A stretch of 64,000 nt of DNA from Eulemur rufifrons (Eukaryota; Chordata; Mammalia; Primates; Lemuridae), in contig NC_091009.1 in the NCBI RefSeq assembly GCF_041146395.1, positions 2,057,001 to 2,121,000 of the forward strand, given 5' to 3'. The notes under the pieces were generated by a model. It saw only the letters and a program-made list of their open reading frames with translations, did not search any database and was not told where the DNA came from. Each line of letters begins with the position of its first letter. Position 1 is the stretch's first letter. Both the position numbers and the translations under genes were made by a program. Shown piece after piece: positions 1 through 13,376 of the stretch.

Positions 1-3000
1 AGTATGCCGCAGAGCTTTTCAATTAAGCAGTACGTTGAAAATTATTTACAGTTTTTCAGCGTTTCACCATAATTCCTATAACGTTTGTATGTGTCTCCTG
101 AAACCCAATATGACTGCCAAGGACATAAGTATGCTGAGGCGTAGCTGACTTCGTGTTTCCTATTTTTGTTAGTGGAGACTGACAAGAAGCCATTCTTCTA
201 AGTATCATCCCACCACCATTTTTCCATTGTTTAAAATGCAGGGAAATTTTGCAAGTTAGCATTATAATTAGTAGCTGGAGGGTACTTTTTGTTTTTTTTT
301 TGTGGGGTCAGTGTGGATGGGGGTTCAAGGCCCTCTAGATGTTCGCTGGTTTGTTTTTATTATCCCCAAGGAGGAGAAGTGGGCATGTTGTTGCCAGGTG
401 AAAAGTGCGGATTCTGTTTCAAAGAATTAAACAGGATCTAAATGGTCACCCGCTTCCTTTAAGAATCCTTTGCTTCATCCGCTGGAAACCAGATGGTTCT
501 ATATACTCCCGTATGGGTGGGCACAGGTTACTGGCTTGTTCCAAGAAGTATGCCACAGAGCTTTTCAAATAAAAAGTACATTGAAAATTATTTTCAGGTT
601 TTCAGCGTTTCATCATAATTGCGGCAACGTTTGTATGTGCCTTGAAACCCAAGATGGCTGCCACAGACATAACTATGCTGAGGCTTAGCTGACTTGGTGT
701 TGCCGATTTTTGTTAGTGGAGACTGACAAGAAGCCATTCTTCTAAGTATCATCCCACCACCATTTTTCCATTGTTTTAAAATGCAGGGAAATTTTGCAAG
801 TCAGCATTATAATTAGTAGCTGGAGGCTACGGTGTTCTTTTTTTTTTTTCCTGTGGGGTCGGTGTGGATGTGTTGGTCAGGCCCTCTGTCAGTTCGCTGG
901 TTAGTTTTTATTATCCCCAGAGAGGAGAAGTGGGCATGTGTTTGGCAGGTGAAAAGTTCGGATTCTGTTTCAGAGAATGAAACAGGATCCGCATGCTCAT
1001 CCCGTTCCTTTAGGAAAGTTTTGCTTCATCAGCTGGGAATCCACCATGGTTCTATATACTCCTCTATGTGTGGGCACAGGTAACTAGCTTGTTCCAAGAA
1101 GTATGCCGTAGAGCTTTTCACTTAAGCAGTTCGTTGAAAATTATTTGCAGGTTTTCAGTGTTTCACCATAATTCTTATAACGATTGTATTTGTCTCCTGA
1201 AACCCAAAATGGCTGCCAAGGACATAAGTATGCTGAGGCGTAGCTGACTTCATGTTGCCTATTTTTGTTAGTGGAGACTGACAAGAAGCCATTCTTCTAA
1301 GTATCATCCCACAATCATTTTTCCATTGTTTAAAAATGCAGGCAAATTTTACAAGTTAGCATTATAATTAGTAGCTGAAGGGTACTTTTTTTTTTTTTCT
1401 GGGGTCAAAGTGTATGGGTTGGTCAGGGCCTCTGTCAATTCACTGGTTTGTTTTTATTATCCCCAGAGAGGAGAAGTGGGTATTAGTATGGCAGGTGAAA
1501 ACTGCGGATCTGTTTCAGAGAATTAAACAGGATCCGCATGGTAATCCCGTTCCTTTAAAAATCCTTTGCTTCGTGAGCTGGGAATCCACCATGGTTCTAT
1601 ATACTTTTCTAAGCGTGGGCACAAGAAACTGGCTTGTTCCAAGAAGTATGCCTCAGAGCTTTTCAATTAACCAGTATGTTGAAAATCCTTTTCAGGTTTT
1701 CAGCGTTTCACCATAATTGTGATAACGTGTTTATGTGCCTACTGAAACCAAATATGGCTGCTACGGACATAACTATGCTGAGGCGTAGCTCACATGGTGT
1801 TGCCTATTTTTGTCAGTGGAGACTGACAAGAAGCCATTCTTCTAAGTATCATCCCACCATCATTTCTCCATTGTTTAAAAATGCAGGGAAATTTTTCAAA
1901 TTGGCATTATAATTAGTAGCCGGAGGGTACATTTTTTTGTGGGTCGGTCAGGATGGGTGTTCAGGCCCTCTGTCAGATCGCTGGTTTGTTTTTATTATCC
2001 CCAGAGAAGAGTAGTGGGCATGTGTTTGGCAGGTGAAAAGTGCGGATTCTGTTTCAGAGAATTAAACAGGATCCGCATGGTCATCTCATTCCTTTAAGAA
2101 TCCTTTGCTTCATTAGCTGGGAATCCACCATGGTTCTATATACTTCTCTATGCGTGGGCACAGGAAACTGGCTTGTTCCAAGAAGTATGCCTCAGAGCTT
2201 TTCAATTAACCAGTATGTTGAATATCCTTTGCAGGTTTTCAGCGTTTCACCATAATAGTGATAACGTGTGTATGTGTCTCCTGAAACCCAATATGGCTGC
2301 CAAGGACATAAGTATGCTGGGCGTAGCTGACTTCGTGTTGCCTATTTTTGTTAGTGGAGACTGACAAGAAGCCATTCTTCTAAGAAGCATCCCACCATCA
2401 TTTTTCCATTGTTTAAAAATGCAGGGAAATTTTGCAAGTTAGCATTATAATTAGTAGCTGGAGGGTACTTTTTTTTTTTTTTGTGGGGTCAGTGTGGATG
2501 GGTTGGTCAGGCCATCTGTCAATTCACTGGTTTGTTTTTATTATCCCCAGAGAGGAGAAGTGGGCATGTGTTTGGCAGGTGAAAAGTGTAGATTCTGTTT
2601 CAGAGAATTAACGATGATCCCCATGGTCATCCCGTTTCTTTAATAATCCTTTACTTCATCAGCTGAAAATCCACCATGGTTCTATATACTCCTCTTGCGT
2701 GGGAACAGGTAACTGGCTTGTTCCAAGAAGTATGCCGCAGAGCTTTTCAATTAACCACTACGTTGAAAATTATTTGCAGGTTTTCAACGTTTCACCATAA
2801 TTGTGATAACGTTTGTATGTGCCTCCTGAAACCCAAGAAGGCTGCGACGGACATAACTATGCTGAGGAGTAGCTGACTGGTGTTGCCTATTTTTGTTAGT
2901 GGAGACTGACAAGAAGCCATTCTTCTAAGTATCATCCCACCACCATTTTTCCTTTGTTTTAAAATGCAGGGAAATTTTGCAAGTTAGCATTATAATTAGT

Positions 3001-6000
3001 AGCTGGAGGGTACGGTTTTTTTTGTGTGTGTGGTCGATGTGGATGGGGGGGTTAGACCCTCCGTCAGTTCGCTGGTTAGTTTTTATTATCCCCAGAGAGT
3101 AGAAGTGGGCATGTGTTTGGCAGGTGAAAAGTGCGTATTCTGTTTCAGAGATTTAAAAGGATCCGCATGGTAATCCCGTTCCTTTAAGAATCCTTTGCTT
3201 CATGAGCTGGGAATCCACCATGGTTGTATATACTTCTCTATGCGTGGGCACAGGAAACTGGCTTGTTCCAAGAAGTATGCCTCAGAGCTTTTCAATTAAC
3301 CAGTATGCTGAAAATCCTTTGCAGGTTTTCAGCGTTTCACCATAATTGTGATAACGTGTGTATGTGTCTCCTGAAACCCAATGTGACTGCCAAGGACATA
3401 AGTATGCTGAGGTGTAGCTGACTTCGTGTTGCCTATTTTTGCTAGTGGAGACTGACAAGAAGCCATTCTTCTAAGTATCATCCCACCATCATTTTTCCAT
3501 TGTTTAAAAATGCAGGGGAATTTTGCGAGTTAGCATTATAATTAGTAGCTGGAGGGTACTTTTTTTTTTTTTTTTTGGGGTCAGTGTGGGTGGGTTGGTC
3601 AGGCCATCTGTCAATTCACTGGTTTGTTTTTATTATCCCCAGAGAGGAGAAGTGGGCATGTGTTTGGCAGGTGAAAAGGGTGGATTCTGTTTCAGAGAAT
3701 TAAACAGGATCCGCATGGTCATCTCATTCCTTTAAGAATCCTTTGCTTCATCAGCTGGGATTCCACCATGTTTCTATATACTCCTCTATGCATGGGCACA
3801 GGTACCTGGCTTGTTCCAAGAAGTATACTGGAGAGTTTTCAAATTAACCAGTACGTGGAAAATTATTTGCAGGTTTTCAGCGTTTCACCATAATTTTGGT
3901 AACGTTTGTATGTGCCTCCTGAAACCCAAGAAGGCTGCGACGGACATAACTATGCTGAGGAGTAGCCGACTTGGTGTTGCCTATTTTTGTTAGTGGAAAC
4001 AGACAAGAAGCCATTCTTCTAAGTATCATCCCACCACCATTTTTGCATTGTTTTAAAATGCAGGGAAATTTTGCAAGTTAGTATTATAATTAGTAGCTGG
4101 AGGGTACTTTTTTTTTTGTGGGGTCGGTGTGGATGGGGGTGCAAGGCCCTCTAGATGTTCGCTGGTTTGTTTTCATTATCCCCAGAGAGGAGAAGTGGGC
4201 ATGTTGTTGGCAGGTGAAAAGTGCGGATTCTGTTTCAAAGAATTAAACAGGATCCGCATGGTCATCCGCTTCCTTTAAGAATCCTTTGCTTCATCAGCTG
4301 GGAAACCACCATGGTTCTATATACTCCCGTATGGGTGGGCACAGGTTACTGGCTTGTTCCAACAAGTATGCCACAGAGCTTTTCAAATAAAAAGTACATT
4401 GAAAATTATTTCCAGGTGTTCAGCGTTTCATCATAATTGCGACAACGTTTGTATGTGCCTTGAAACCCAAGTTGGCTGCCACAGACATAACTATGCTGAG
4501 GCGTAGCTGACTTGGTTTTGCCGATTTTTGTTAGTGGAGACTGACAAGAAGCCATTCTTCTAAGTATCATCCCACCACCATTTTTCCATTGTTTTAAAAT
4601 GCAGGGAAATTTTGCAAGTTAGCATTATAATTAGTAGCTGGAGGGTACGGTTTTTTTGTGTGTGTGGTCGATGTGGATGGGTGGGTCAGGCCTTCTGTCA
4701 GTTCACTGGTTAGTTTTTATTATCCCCAGAGAGGAGAAGTGGGCATGTGTTTGGCAGGTGAAAAGAGCGGATTCTGTTTCAGAGAATTAACGATGATCCC
4801 CATGGTCATCCCGTTCCTTTAATACACCTTTACTTCTTCAGCTGGAAATCCACCAGGGTTCTATAAATTCCTCTTTGCGTGGTAACAGGTAACTGGCTTG
4901 TTCCAAGAAGTATGCCGCAGAGCTTTTCAATTGGCCAGTACGTTGAAAATTATTTGCAGGTGTTCAGCGTTTCACCATAATTGTGATAACGTTTGTTTGT
5001 GCCTCCTGAAACCCAAGAAGGCTGCGACGGACATAACTATGCTGGGGAGTAGCTGACTTGGTGTTGCCTATTTTTGTTAGTGGAGACTGACAAGAAGCCA
5101 TTCTTCTAAGTATCATCCCACCACCATTTTTCCATTGTTTTAAAATGCAGGGAAATTTTGCAAGTTAGCATTATAATTAGTAGCTGGAGGGTACGGTTTT
5201 TTTGTGTGTGTGTGGTCGATGTGGATGTGTTGATCAGGCCCTCTGTCAGTTCGCTGGTTAGTTTTTATTATCCCCAGAGAGGAGAAGTGGGCATGTGTTT
5301 GGCAGGTGAAAAGGGCGGATTCTGTTTCAGAGAATTAATGATGATCCCCATGGTCATCCCATTCCTTTAATAATCCTTTACTTCATCAGCTGGAAATCCA
5401 CCATGGTTCTATATACTCCTCTTTGCGTGGGAACAGGTAACTGGCTTGTTCCAAGAAGTATGCCGCAGAGCTTTTCAATTAACCACTAGGTAGAAAATTA
5501 TTTGCAGGTGTTCAGCGTTTCACCATAATTGTGATAACGTTTGTTTGTGCGTCCTGAAACCCAAGAAGGCTGCGACGGACATAACGATGCTGAGTCGTAG
5601 CTGACTTGGTATTGACTATTTTTGTTAGTGGAGACTGACAAGAATCCATTCTTCTAAGTATCATCTCACCATCATTTTTCCATTGTTTAAAAATGCAGGA
5701 AAATTTTGCAAGTTAGCATTATAATTAGTAGCCGGAGGCTACGGTGTTTTTTTTTTTTTTTCCTGTGGGGTCGGTGTGGATGTGTTGGTCAGGCCCTCTG
5801 TCAGTTCGCTGGTTTGTTTTTATTATCCCCAGAGAGGAGAAGTGGGTATTAGTATGGCAGGTGAAAACTGCGGATCTGTTTCAGAGAATTAAACAGGATC
5901 CGCATGGTAATCCCGTTCCTTTAAGAATCCTTTGCTTCATGAGCTGGGAATCCACCATGTTTCTATATACTCCTCTATGCGTGGGCACAGGTACCTGGCT

Positions 6001-8994
6001 TGTTCCAAGAAGTATGCTGGAGAGTTTACAAATTAACCAGTACGTTGAAAATTATTTGCAGGTTTTCAGCGTTTCACCATAATTTTGATAACGTTTGTAT
6101 GTGCCTCCTGAAACCCAAGAAGGCTGCGACAGACATAACTATGCTGAGGAGTAGCTGACTTGGTGTTGCCTATTTTTGTTAGTGGAGACTGACAAGAAGC
6201 CATTCTTCTAAGTATCATCCCACCACCATTTTTCCATTGTTTTAAAATGTAGGGAAATTTTGCAAGTTAGCATTATAATTAGTAGCTGGAGGGTACGGTG
6301 TTTTTGTGTGTGTGGTCGATGTGGATGGGAGGGGCAGGCCCTCTGTCAGTTCGCTGGTTAGTTTTTATTATCCCCAGAGAGGAGAAGTGGGCATGTGTTT
6401 GGCAGGTGAAAAGGGCGGATTCTGTTTCAGAGAATTAACGATGATCCCCATGGTCATCCCGTTCCTTTAATAATCCTTTACTTCATCAGCTGGAAATCCT
6501 CCATGGTTCTATATACTCCTCTTTGCGTGGGAACAGGTAACTGGCTTGTTCCAAGAAGTATGCCGCAGAGCTTTTCAATTAACCACTACGTTGAAAATTA
6601 CTTGCAGGTGTTCAGCGTTTCACCATAATTGTGATAACCTTTGTTTGTGCCTCCTGAAACCCAAGAAGGCTGCCACGGACATAACTATGCTGAGGAGTAG
6701 CTGACTTGGTGTTGCCTATTTTTGTTAGTGCAGACAGACAAGAAGCCATTCTTCTAAGTATCATCCCACCACCATTTTTCCATTGTTTTAAAATGCAGGG
6801 AAATTTTGCAAGTTAGCATTATAATTAGTAGCTGGAGGGTACGGTTTTTTTTTTGTGTGTGGTCGATGTGGATGGGGGGTCAGGCTCTCTGTCAGTTCGG
6901 TGGTTAGTTTTTATTATAACCAGAGAGGAGAAGTGGGCATGTGTTTGGCAGGTGAAAAGGGCGGATTCTGTTTCAGAGAATTAACGATGATCCCCATGGT
7001 CATCCCGTTCCTTTAATAATCCTTTACTTCATCAGCTGGAAATCCACCATGGTTCTGTATACTCCTCTTTGCGTGGGAACAGGTAACTGGCTTGTTCCAA
7101 GAAGTATGCCGCAGAGCTTTTCAATTAACCACTACGTTGAAAATTATTTGCAGGTGTTCAGAGTTTCACCATAATTGTGATAACATTTGTTTGTGCCTCC
7201 TGAAACCCAAGAAGGCTGCGACGGACATAACTATACTGAGGAGTAGCTGACTTGGTGTTGCCTATTTTTGTTAGTGGAGACAGACAAGAAGCCATTCTTC
7301 TAAGTATCATCCCACCACCATTTTTCCATTGTTTAAAAATGCAGCATAATTTTGCAAGTTAGCATTATAATTAGTAGCTGGAGGCTACGGTGTTTTGTTT
7401 TTTCATTTCCTGTTGGGTCGGTGTGGATGTGTTGGTCAGGCCCTCTGTCTGTTCGCTGGTTTGTTTTTATTTTCCCCAGAGAGGAGAAGTGGGTATTAGT
7501 ATGGCAGGTGAAAACTGCGGATCTGTTTCAGAGAATTAAACAGGATCCGCATTGTAATCCCGTTCCTTTAAGAATCCTTTGCTTCATGAGCTGGGAATCC
7601 ACCATGGTTCTATATACTTCTCTATGCGTGGGCACAGGAAACTGGCTTGTTCCAAGAAGTATGCCTCAGAGCTTTTCAATTAACCAGTATGTTGAAAATC
7701 CTTTGCAGGTTTTCAGCGTTTAACCATAATTGTGATAACGTGTGTATGTGTCTCCTGAAACCCAGTGTGACTGCCAAGGACATAAGTATGCTGAGGTGTA
7801 GCTGACTTGGTGTTGCCTATTTTTGTTAGTGGAGACTGACAAGAAGCCATTCTTCTAAGTATCATCCCACCATCATTTTTCCATTGTTTAAAAATGCAGG
7901 GAAATTTTGCGAGTTAGCATTATAATTAGTAGCTGGAGGGTACTTTTTTTTTTTTTGTGGGGTCAGTGTGGATGGGTTGGTCAGGCCATCTGTCAATTCA
8001 CTGGTTTGTTTTTATTATCTCTAGAGAGGAGAAGTGGGCATGTGTTTGGCAGGTGAAAAGTGCGGATTCTGTTTCAGAGAATTAAACAGGATCCGCATGG
8101 TCATCTCATTCCTTTAAGAATCCTTTGCTTCATCAGCTGGGATTCCACCATGTTTCCATATACTCCTCTATGCATGGGCTCAGGTACCTGGCTTGTTCCA
8201 AGAAGTATGCTGAAGAGTTTTCAAATTAACCAGTACGTGGAAAATTATTTGCAGGTTTTCAGCGTTTCACCATAATTTTGGTAACGTTTGTATGTGCCTC
8301 CTGAAACCCAAGAAGGCTGCGACGGACATAACTATGCTGAGGAGTGGCTGACTTGGTGTTGCCTATTTTTGTTAGTGGAAACAGACAAGAAGCCATTCTT
8401 CTAAGTATCATCCCACCACCATTTTTGCATTGTTTTAAAATGCAGGGAAATTTTGCAAGTTAGCATTATAATAAGTAGCTGGAGGGTACGGTTTTTTTTT
8501 TGTGTGTGGTCGATGTGGATGGGGGGGTCAGGCTCTCTGTCAGTTCGCTGGTTAGTTTTTATTATAACCAGAGAGGAGAAGTGGGCATGTGTTTGGCAGG
8601 AGAAAAGGGCGGATTCTGTTTCAGAGAATTAACGATGATCCCCATGGTCATCCTGTTACTTTAATAATCCTTTACTTCATCAGCTGGAAATCCACCATGG
8701 TTCTATATACTCCTCTTTGCGTGGGAACAGGTAACTGGCTTGTTCCAAGAAGTATGCCGCAGAGCTTTTCAATTAACCACTACGTTGAAAATTATTTGCA
8801 GGTGTTCAGCGTTTCACCATAATTGTGATAACGTTTGTTTGGGCCTCCTGAAACCCAAGAAGGCTGCGACGGACATAACTATGCTGAGAAGTAGCTGACT
8901 TGGTGTTGCCTATTTTTGTTAGTGGAGACTGACAAGAATCCATTCTTCTAAGTATCATCTCACCATCATTTTTCCATTGTTTAAAAATGCAGGA

Positions 8995-11185
8995 AAATTT
9001 TGCAAGTTAGCATTATAATTAGTAGCTGGAGGCTACGGTGTTTTGTTGTTTTATTCCTGTGGGGTCGGTGTGGATGTGTTGGTCAGGCCCTCTGTCAGTT
9101 CGCTGGTTTGTTTTTATTATCCCCAGAGAGGAGAAGTGGGTATTAGTATGGCAGGTGAAAACTGCGGATTTGTTTCAGAGAATTAAACAGGATCCGCATG
9201 GTAATCCCGTTCCTTTAAGAATCCTTTGCTTCATGAGCTGGGAATCCACCACGGTTCTATATACTTCTCTATGCGTGGGCACAGGAAACTGGCTTGTTCC
9301 AAGAAGTATGCCTCAGAGCTTTTCAATTAACCAGTATGTTGAAAATCCTTTGCAGGTTTTCAGCGTTTCACCATAGTTGTGATAACGTGTGTATGTGCCT
9401 ACTGAAACCAAATATGGCTGCTACGGACATAACTATGCTGAGGCGTAGCTGACTTGGTGTTGCCTATTTTTGTCAGTGGAGACTGACAAGAAGCCATTCT
9501 TCTAAGTATCATCCCACCATCATTTCTCCATTGTTTAAAAATGCAGGGAAATTTTGCAAATTGGCATTATAATTAGTAGCTGGACGGTACTTTTTTTTTT
9601 TGTGGGGTCGGTCAGGATGGGTGTTCAGGCCCTCTGTCAGATCGCTGGTTTGTTTTTATTATCCCCAGAGAAGAGTAATGGGCATGTGTTTGGCAGGGGA
9701 AAAGTGAGGATTCTGTTTCGGAGAATTAAACAGGATCCACATGGTCATCTCATTCCTTTAAGAATCCTTTGCTTCATCAGCTGGGATTCCACCATGTTTC
9801 TATATACTCCTCTATGCGTGGGCACAGGTACCTGGCTTGTTCCAAGAAGTATGCTGGAGAGTTTACAAATTAACCAGTACGTTGAAAATTATTTGCAGGT
9901 TTTCAGCGTTTCACCATAATTTTGATAACGATTGTATGTGCCTCCTGAAACCCAAGAAGGCTGCGACAGACATAACTATGCTGAGGAGTAGCTGACTTGG
10001 TGTTGCCTATTTTTGTTAGTGGAGACAGACAAGAAGCCATTCTTCTAAGTATCATCCCACCACCATTTTTCCATTGTTTTAAAATGTAGGGAAATTTTGC
10101 AAGTTAGCATTATAATTAGTAGCTGGAGGGTACGGTTTTTTTTTGTGTGTGGTCGATGTGGATGGGTGGGTCAGGCCCTCTGTCAGTTCACTGGTTAGTT
10201 TTTATTATCCCCAGAGAGGAGAAGTGGGCATGTGTTTGGCAGGTGAAAAGGGCGGATTCTGTTTCAGAGAATTAACGATGATCCCCATGGTCATCCCGTT
10301 CCTTTAATAATCCTTTACTTCTTCAGCTGGAAATCCACCCTGGTTCTATATACTCCTCTTTGCGTGGGAACAGGTAACTGGCTTGTTCCAAGAAGTATGC
10401 CGCAGAGCTTTTCAATTAACCACTACGTTGAAAATTATTTGCAGGTGTTCAGCGTTTCACCATAATTGTGATAACGTTTGTTTGTGCCTCCTGAAACCCA
10501 AGAAGACTGCGACGGACATAACTATGCTGGGGAGTAGCTGACTTGGTGTTGCCTATTTTTGTTAGTGGAGACTGACAAGAAGCCATTCTTCTAAGTATCA
10601 TCCCACCACCATTTTTCCATTGTTTTAAAATGCAGGGAAATTTTGCAAGTTAGCATTATAATTAGTAGCTGGAGGCTACGGTTTTTTTTTGTGTGTGTGG
10701 TCGATGTGGATGTGTTGATCAGCCCCTCTGTCAGTTCGCTGGTTAGTTTTTATTATCCCCAGAGAGGAGAAGTGGGCATGTGTTTGGCAGGTGAAAAGGG
10801 CGGATTCTGTTTCAGAGAATTAATGATGATCCCCATGGTCATCCCATTCCTTTAATAATCCTTTACTTCATCAGCTGGAAATCCACCATGGTTCCATATA
10901 CTCCTCTTTGCGTGGGAACAGGTAACTGGCTTGTTCCAAGAAGTATGCCGCAGAGCTTTTCAATTAACCACTAGGTAGAAAATTATTTGCAGGTGTTCAG
11001 CGTTTCACCATAATTGTGATAACGTTTGTTTGTGCCTCCTGAAACCCAAGAAGGCTGCGCCGGACATAACGATGCTGAGGCGTAGCTGACTTGGTATTTC
11101 CTATTTTTGGTAGTGGAAACTGACAAGAATCCATTCTTCTAAGTATCATCTCACCATCATTTTTCCATTGTTTAAAAATGCAGGA
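8995..11185 (+). repeat. 2,191-bp tetramer HOR, unit 1 (A-B-C-C)
   Basis: Anchors at 9012 (class A), 9566 (B), 10109 (C) and 10655 (C) give spacings of 554, 543, 546 and 548 bp. The next class A anchor is at 11203, exactly 2,191 bp on. This unit is a close match to unit 3 (13,377-15,567). The left border is set where comparison with 13,377 onward becomes base-for-base. Confidence 0.9.
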
Positions 11186-13376
11186 AAATTTTGCAAGTTA
11201 GCATTATAATTAGTAGCTGGAGGCTATGGTGTTTTGTTTTTTTTTTCCTGTGGGGTCGGTGTGGATGTGTTGGTCAGGCCCTCTGTCAGTTCGCTGGTTT
11301 GTTTTTATTATCCCCAGAGAGGAGAAGTGGGTATTAGTATGGCAGGTGAAAACTGCGGATCTGTTTCAGAGAATTAAACAGGATCCGCATGGTAATCCCG
11401 TTCCTTTAAGAATCCTTTGCTTCATGAGCTGGGAATCCACCACGGTTCTATATACTTCTCTATGCGTGGGCACAGGAAACTGGCTTGTTCCAAGAAGTAT
11501 GCCTCAGAGCTTTTCAATTAACCAGTATGTTGAAAATCCTTTGCAGGTTTTCAGCGTTTCACTATAATTGTGATAACGTGTGTATGTGTCTCCTGAAACC
11601 AAATATGGCTGCAACGGACATAACTATGCTGAGGCGTAGCTGACTTGGTGTTGCCTATTTTTGTCAGTGGAGACTGACAAGAAGCCATTCTTGTAAGTAT
11701 CATCCCACCATCATTTCTCCATTGTTTAAAAATGCAGGGAAATTTTGCAAATTGGCATTATAATTAGTAGCTGGACGGTACTTTTTTTTTTGTGGGGTCG
11801 GTCAGGATGGGTGTTCAGGCCCTCTTTCAGATCGCTGGTTTGTTTTTATTATCCCCAGAGAAGAGTAATGGGCATGTGTTTGGCAGGTGAAAAGTGCGGA
11901 TTCTGTTTAGGAGAATTAAACAGGATCCGCATGGTCATCTCATTCCTTTAAGAATCCTTTGCTTCATCAGCTGGGATTCCACCATGTTTCTATATACTCC
12001 TCTTTGCGTGGGAACAGGTAACTGGCTTGTTCCAAGAAGTATGCCGCAGAGCTTTTCAATTAGCCAGTACGTTGAAAATTATTTGCAGGTGTTCAGCATT
12101 TCACCATAATTGTGATAACGTTTGTTTGTGCCTCCTGAAACCCAAGAAGGCTGCGACGGACATAACTATGCTGGGGAGTAGCTGACTTGGTGTTGCCTAT
12201 TTTTGTTAGTGGAGACAGACAAGAAGCCATTCTTCTAAGTATCATCCCACCTCCATTTTTCCATTGTTTTAAAATGCAGGGAAATTTTGCAAGTTAGCAT
12301 TATAATTAGTAGCTAGAGGGTACGGTTTTTTTTTGTGTGTGTGGTCGATGTGGATGGGGGGGTGAGACCCTCTGTCAGTTAGCTGGTTAGTTTTTATTAT
12401 CCCCAGAGAGGAGAAGTGGGCATGTGTTTGGCAGGTGAAAAGGGCGGATTCTGTTTCAGAGAATTAACGATGATCCCCATGGTCATCCCGTTCCTTTAAT
12501 AATCCTTTACTTCATCAGCTGGAAATCCTCCATGGTTCTATATACTCCTCTTTGCGTGGGAACAGGTAACTGGCTTGTTCCATGAAGTATGCCGCAGAGC
12601 TTTTCAATTAACCACTACGTTGAAAATTACTTGCAGGTGTTCAGCCTTTCACCATAATTGTGATAACGTTTGTTTGTGCCTCCTGAAACCCAAGAAGGCT
12701 GCGACGGACATAACTATGCTGAGGAGTAGCTGACTTGGTGTTGCCTATTTTTGTTAGTGAAGACTGACAGGAAGCCATTCTTCTAAGTATCATCCCACCA
12801 CCATTTTTCCATTGTTTTAAAATGGAGGGAAATTTTGCAAGTTAGCATTATAATTAGTAGCTGGAGGTTACGGTTTTTTTTTTGTGTATGGTCGATAAGG
12901 ATGGGGGGGTCAGTCCCTCTGTCAGTTCGCTGGTTAGTTTTTATTATCCCCAGAGAGGAGAAGTGGGCATGTGTTTGGCAGGTGAAAAGTGCGGATTCTG
13001 TTTCAGAGAATTAAACAGGATCCGCATGGTCATCTCATTCCTTTAAGAATCCTTTGCTTCATCAGCTGCGATTCCACCATGTTTCTATATACTCCTCTAT
13101 GCGTGGGCACAGGTACCTGCCTTGTTCCAAGAAGTATGCTGGAGAGTTTTCAAATTAACCAGTACGTTGCAAATTATTTGCAGGTTTTCAGCGTTTCACC
13201 ATAATTTTGATAACGTTTGTATGTGCCTCCTGAAACCCAAGAAGGCTGCGACGGACATAACTATGCTGAGGAGTAGCTGACTTGGTGTTGCCTATTTTTG
13301 TTAGTGGAGACACACAAGAAGCCATTCTTATAAGTATCAACCCACCACCATTTTTCCATTGTTTTAAAATGCAGGG
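11186..13376 (+). repeat. 2,191-bp tetramer HOR, unit 2 (A-B-C-C)
   Basis: Anchors at 11203 (A), 11757 (B), 12299 (C) and 12847 (C) repeat the class order of unit 1 at the same 2,191-bp period. Two monomers are mosaics. The one at 11757 starts as class B and switches to class C near 12,000. The one at 12847 starts as C and switches to B near 12,985. This unit matches unit 4 (15,568-17,758) much more closely than unit 1. Confidence 0.9.

Noticed and set aside
640..670. YY1-like motif CCAAGATGGCTGCC in some 546-bp monomers (also near 18,175)
   Set aside because: It differs from the usual AAGATGGCGGC form and most monomers have AAGAAGGCTGCG or AATATGGCTGC. With no conserved promoter context it is not supportable as a regulatory site.
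911..952. Splice-like arrangement TTTTTATTATCCCCAG, a 28-nt segment, then CAG-GTGAAAAG
   Set aside because: A weak donor, a very short 'exon', and no coding frame around it; likely chance in a T-rich monomer.
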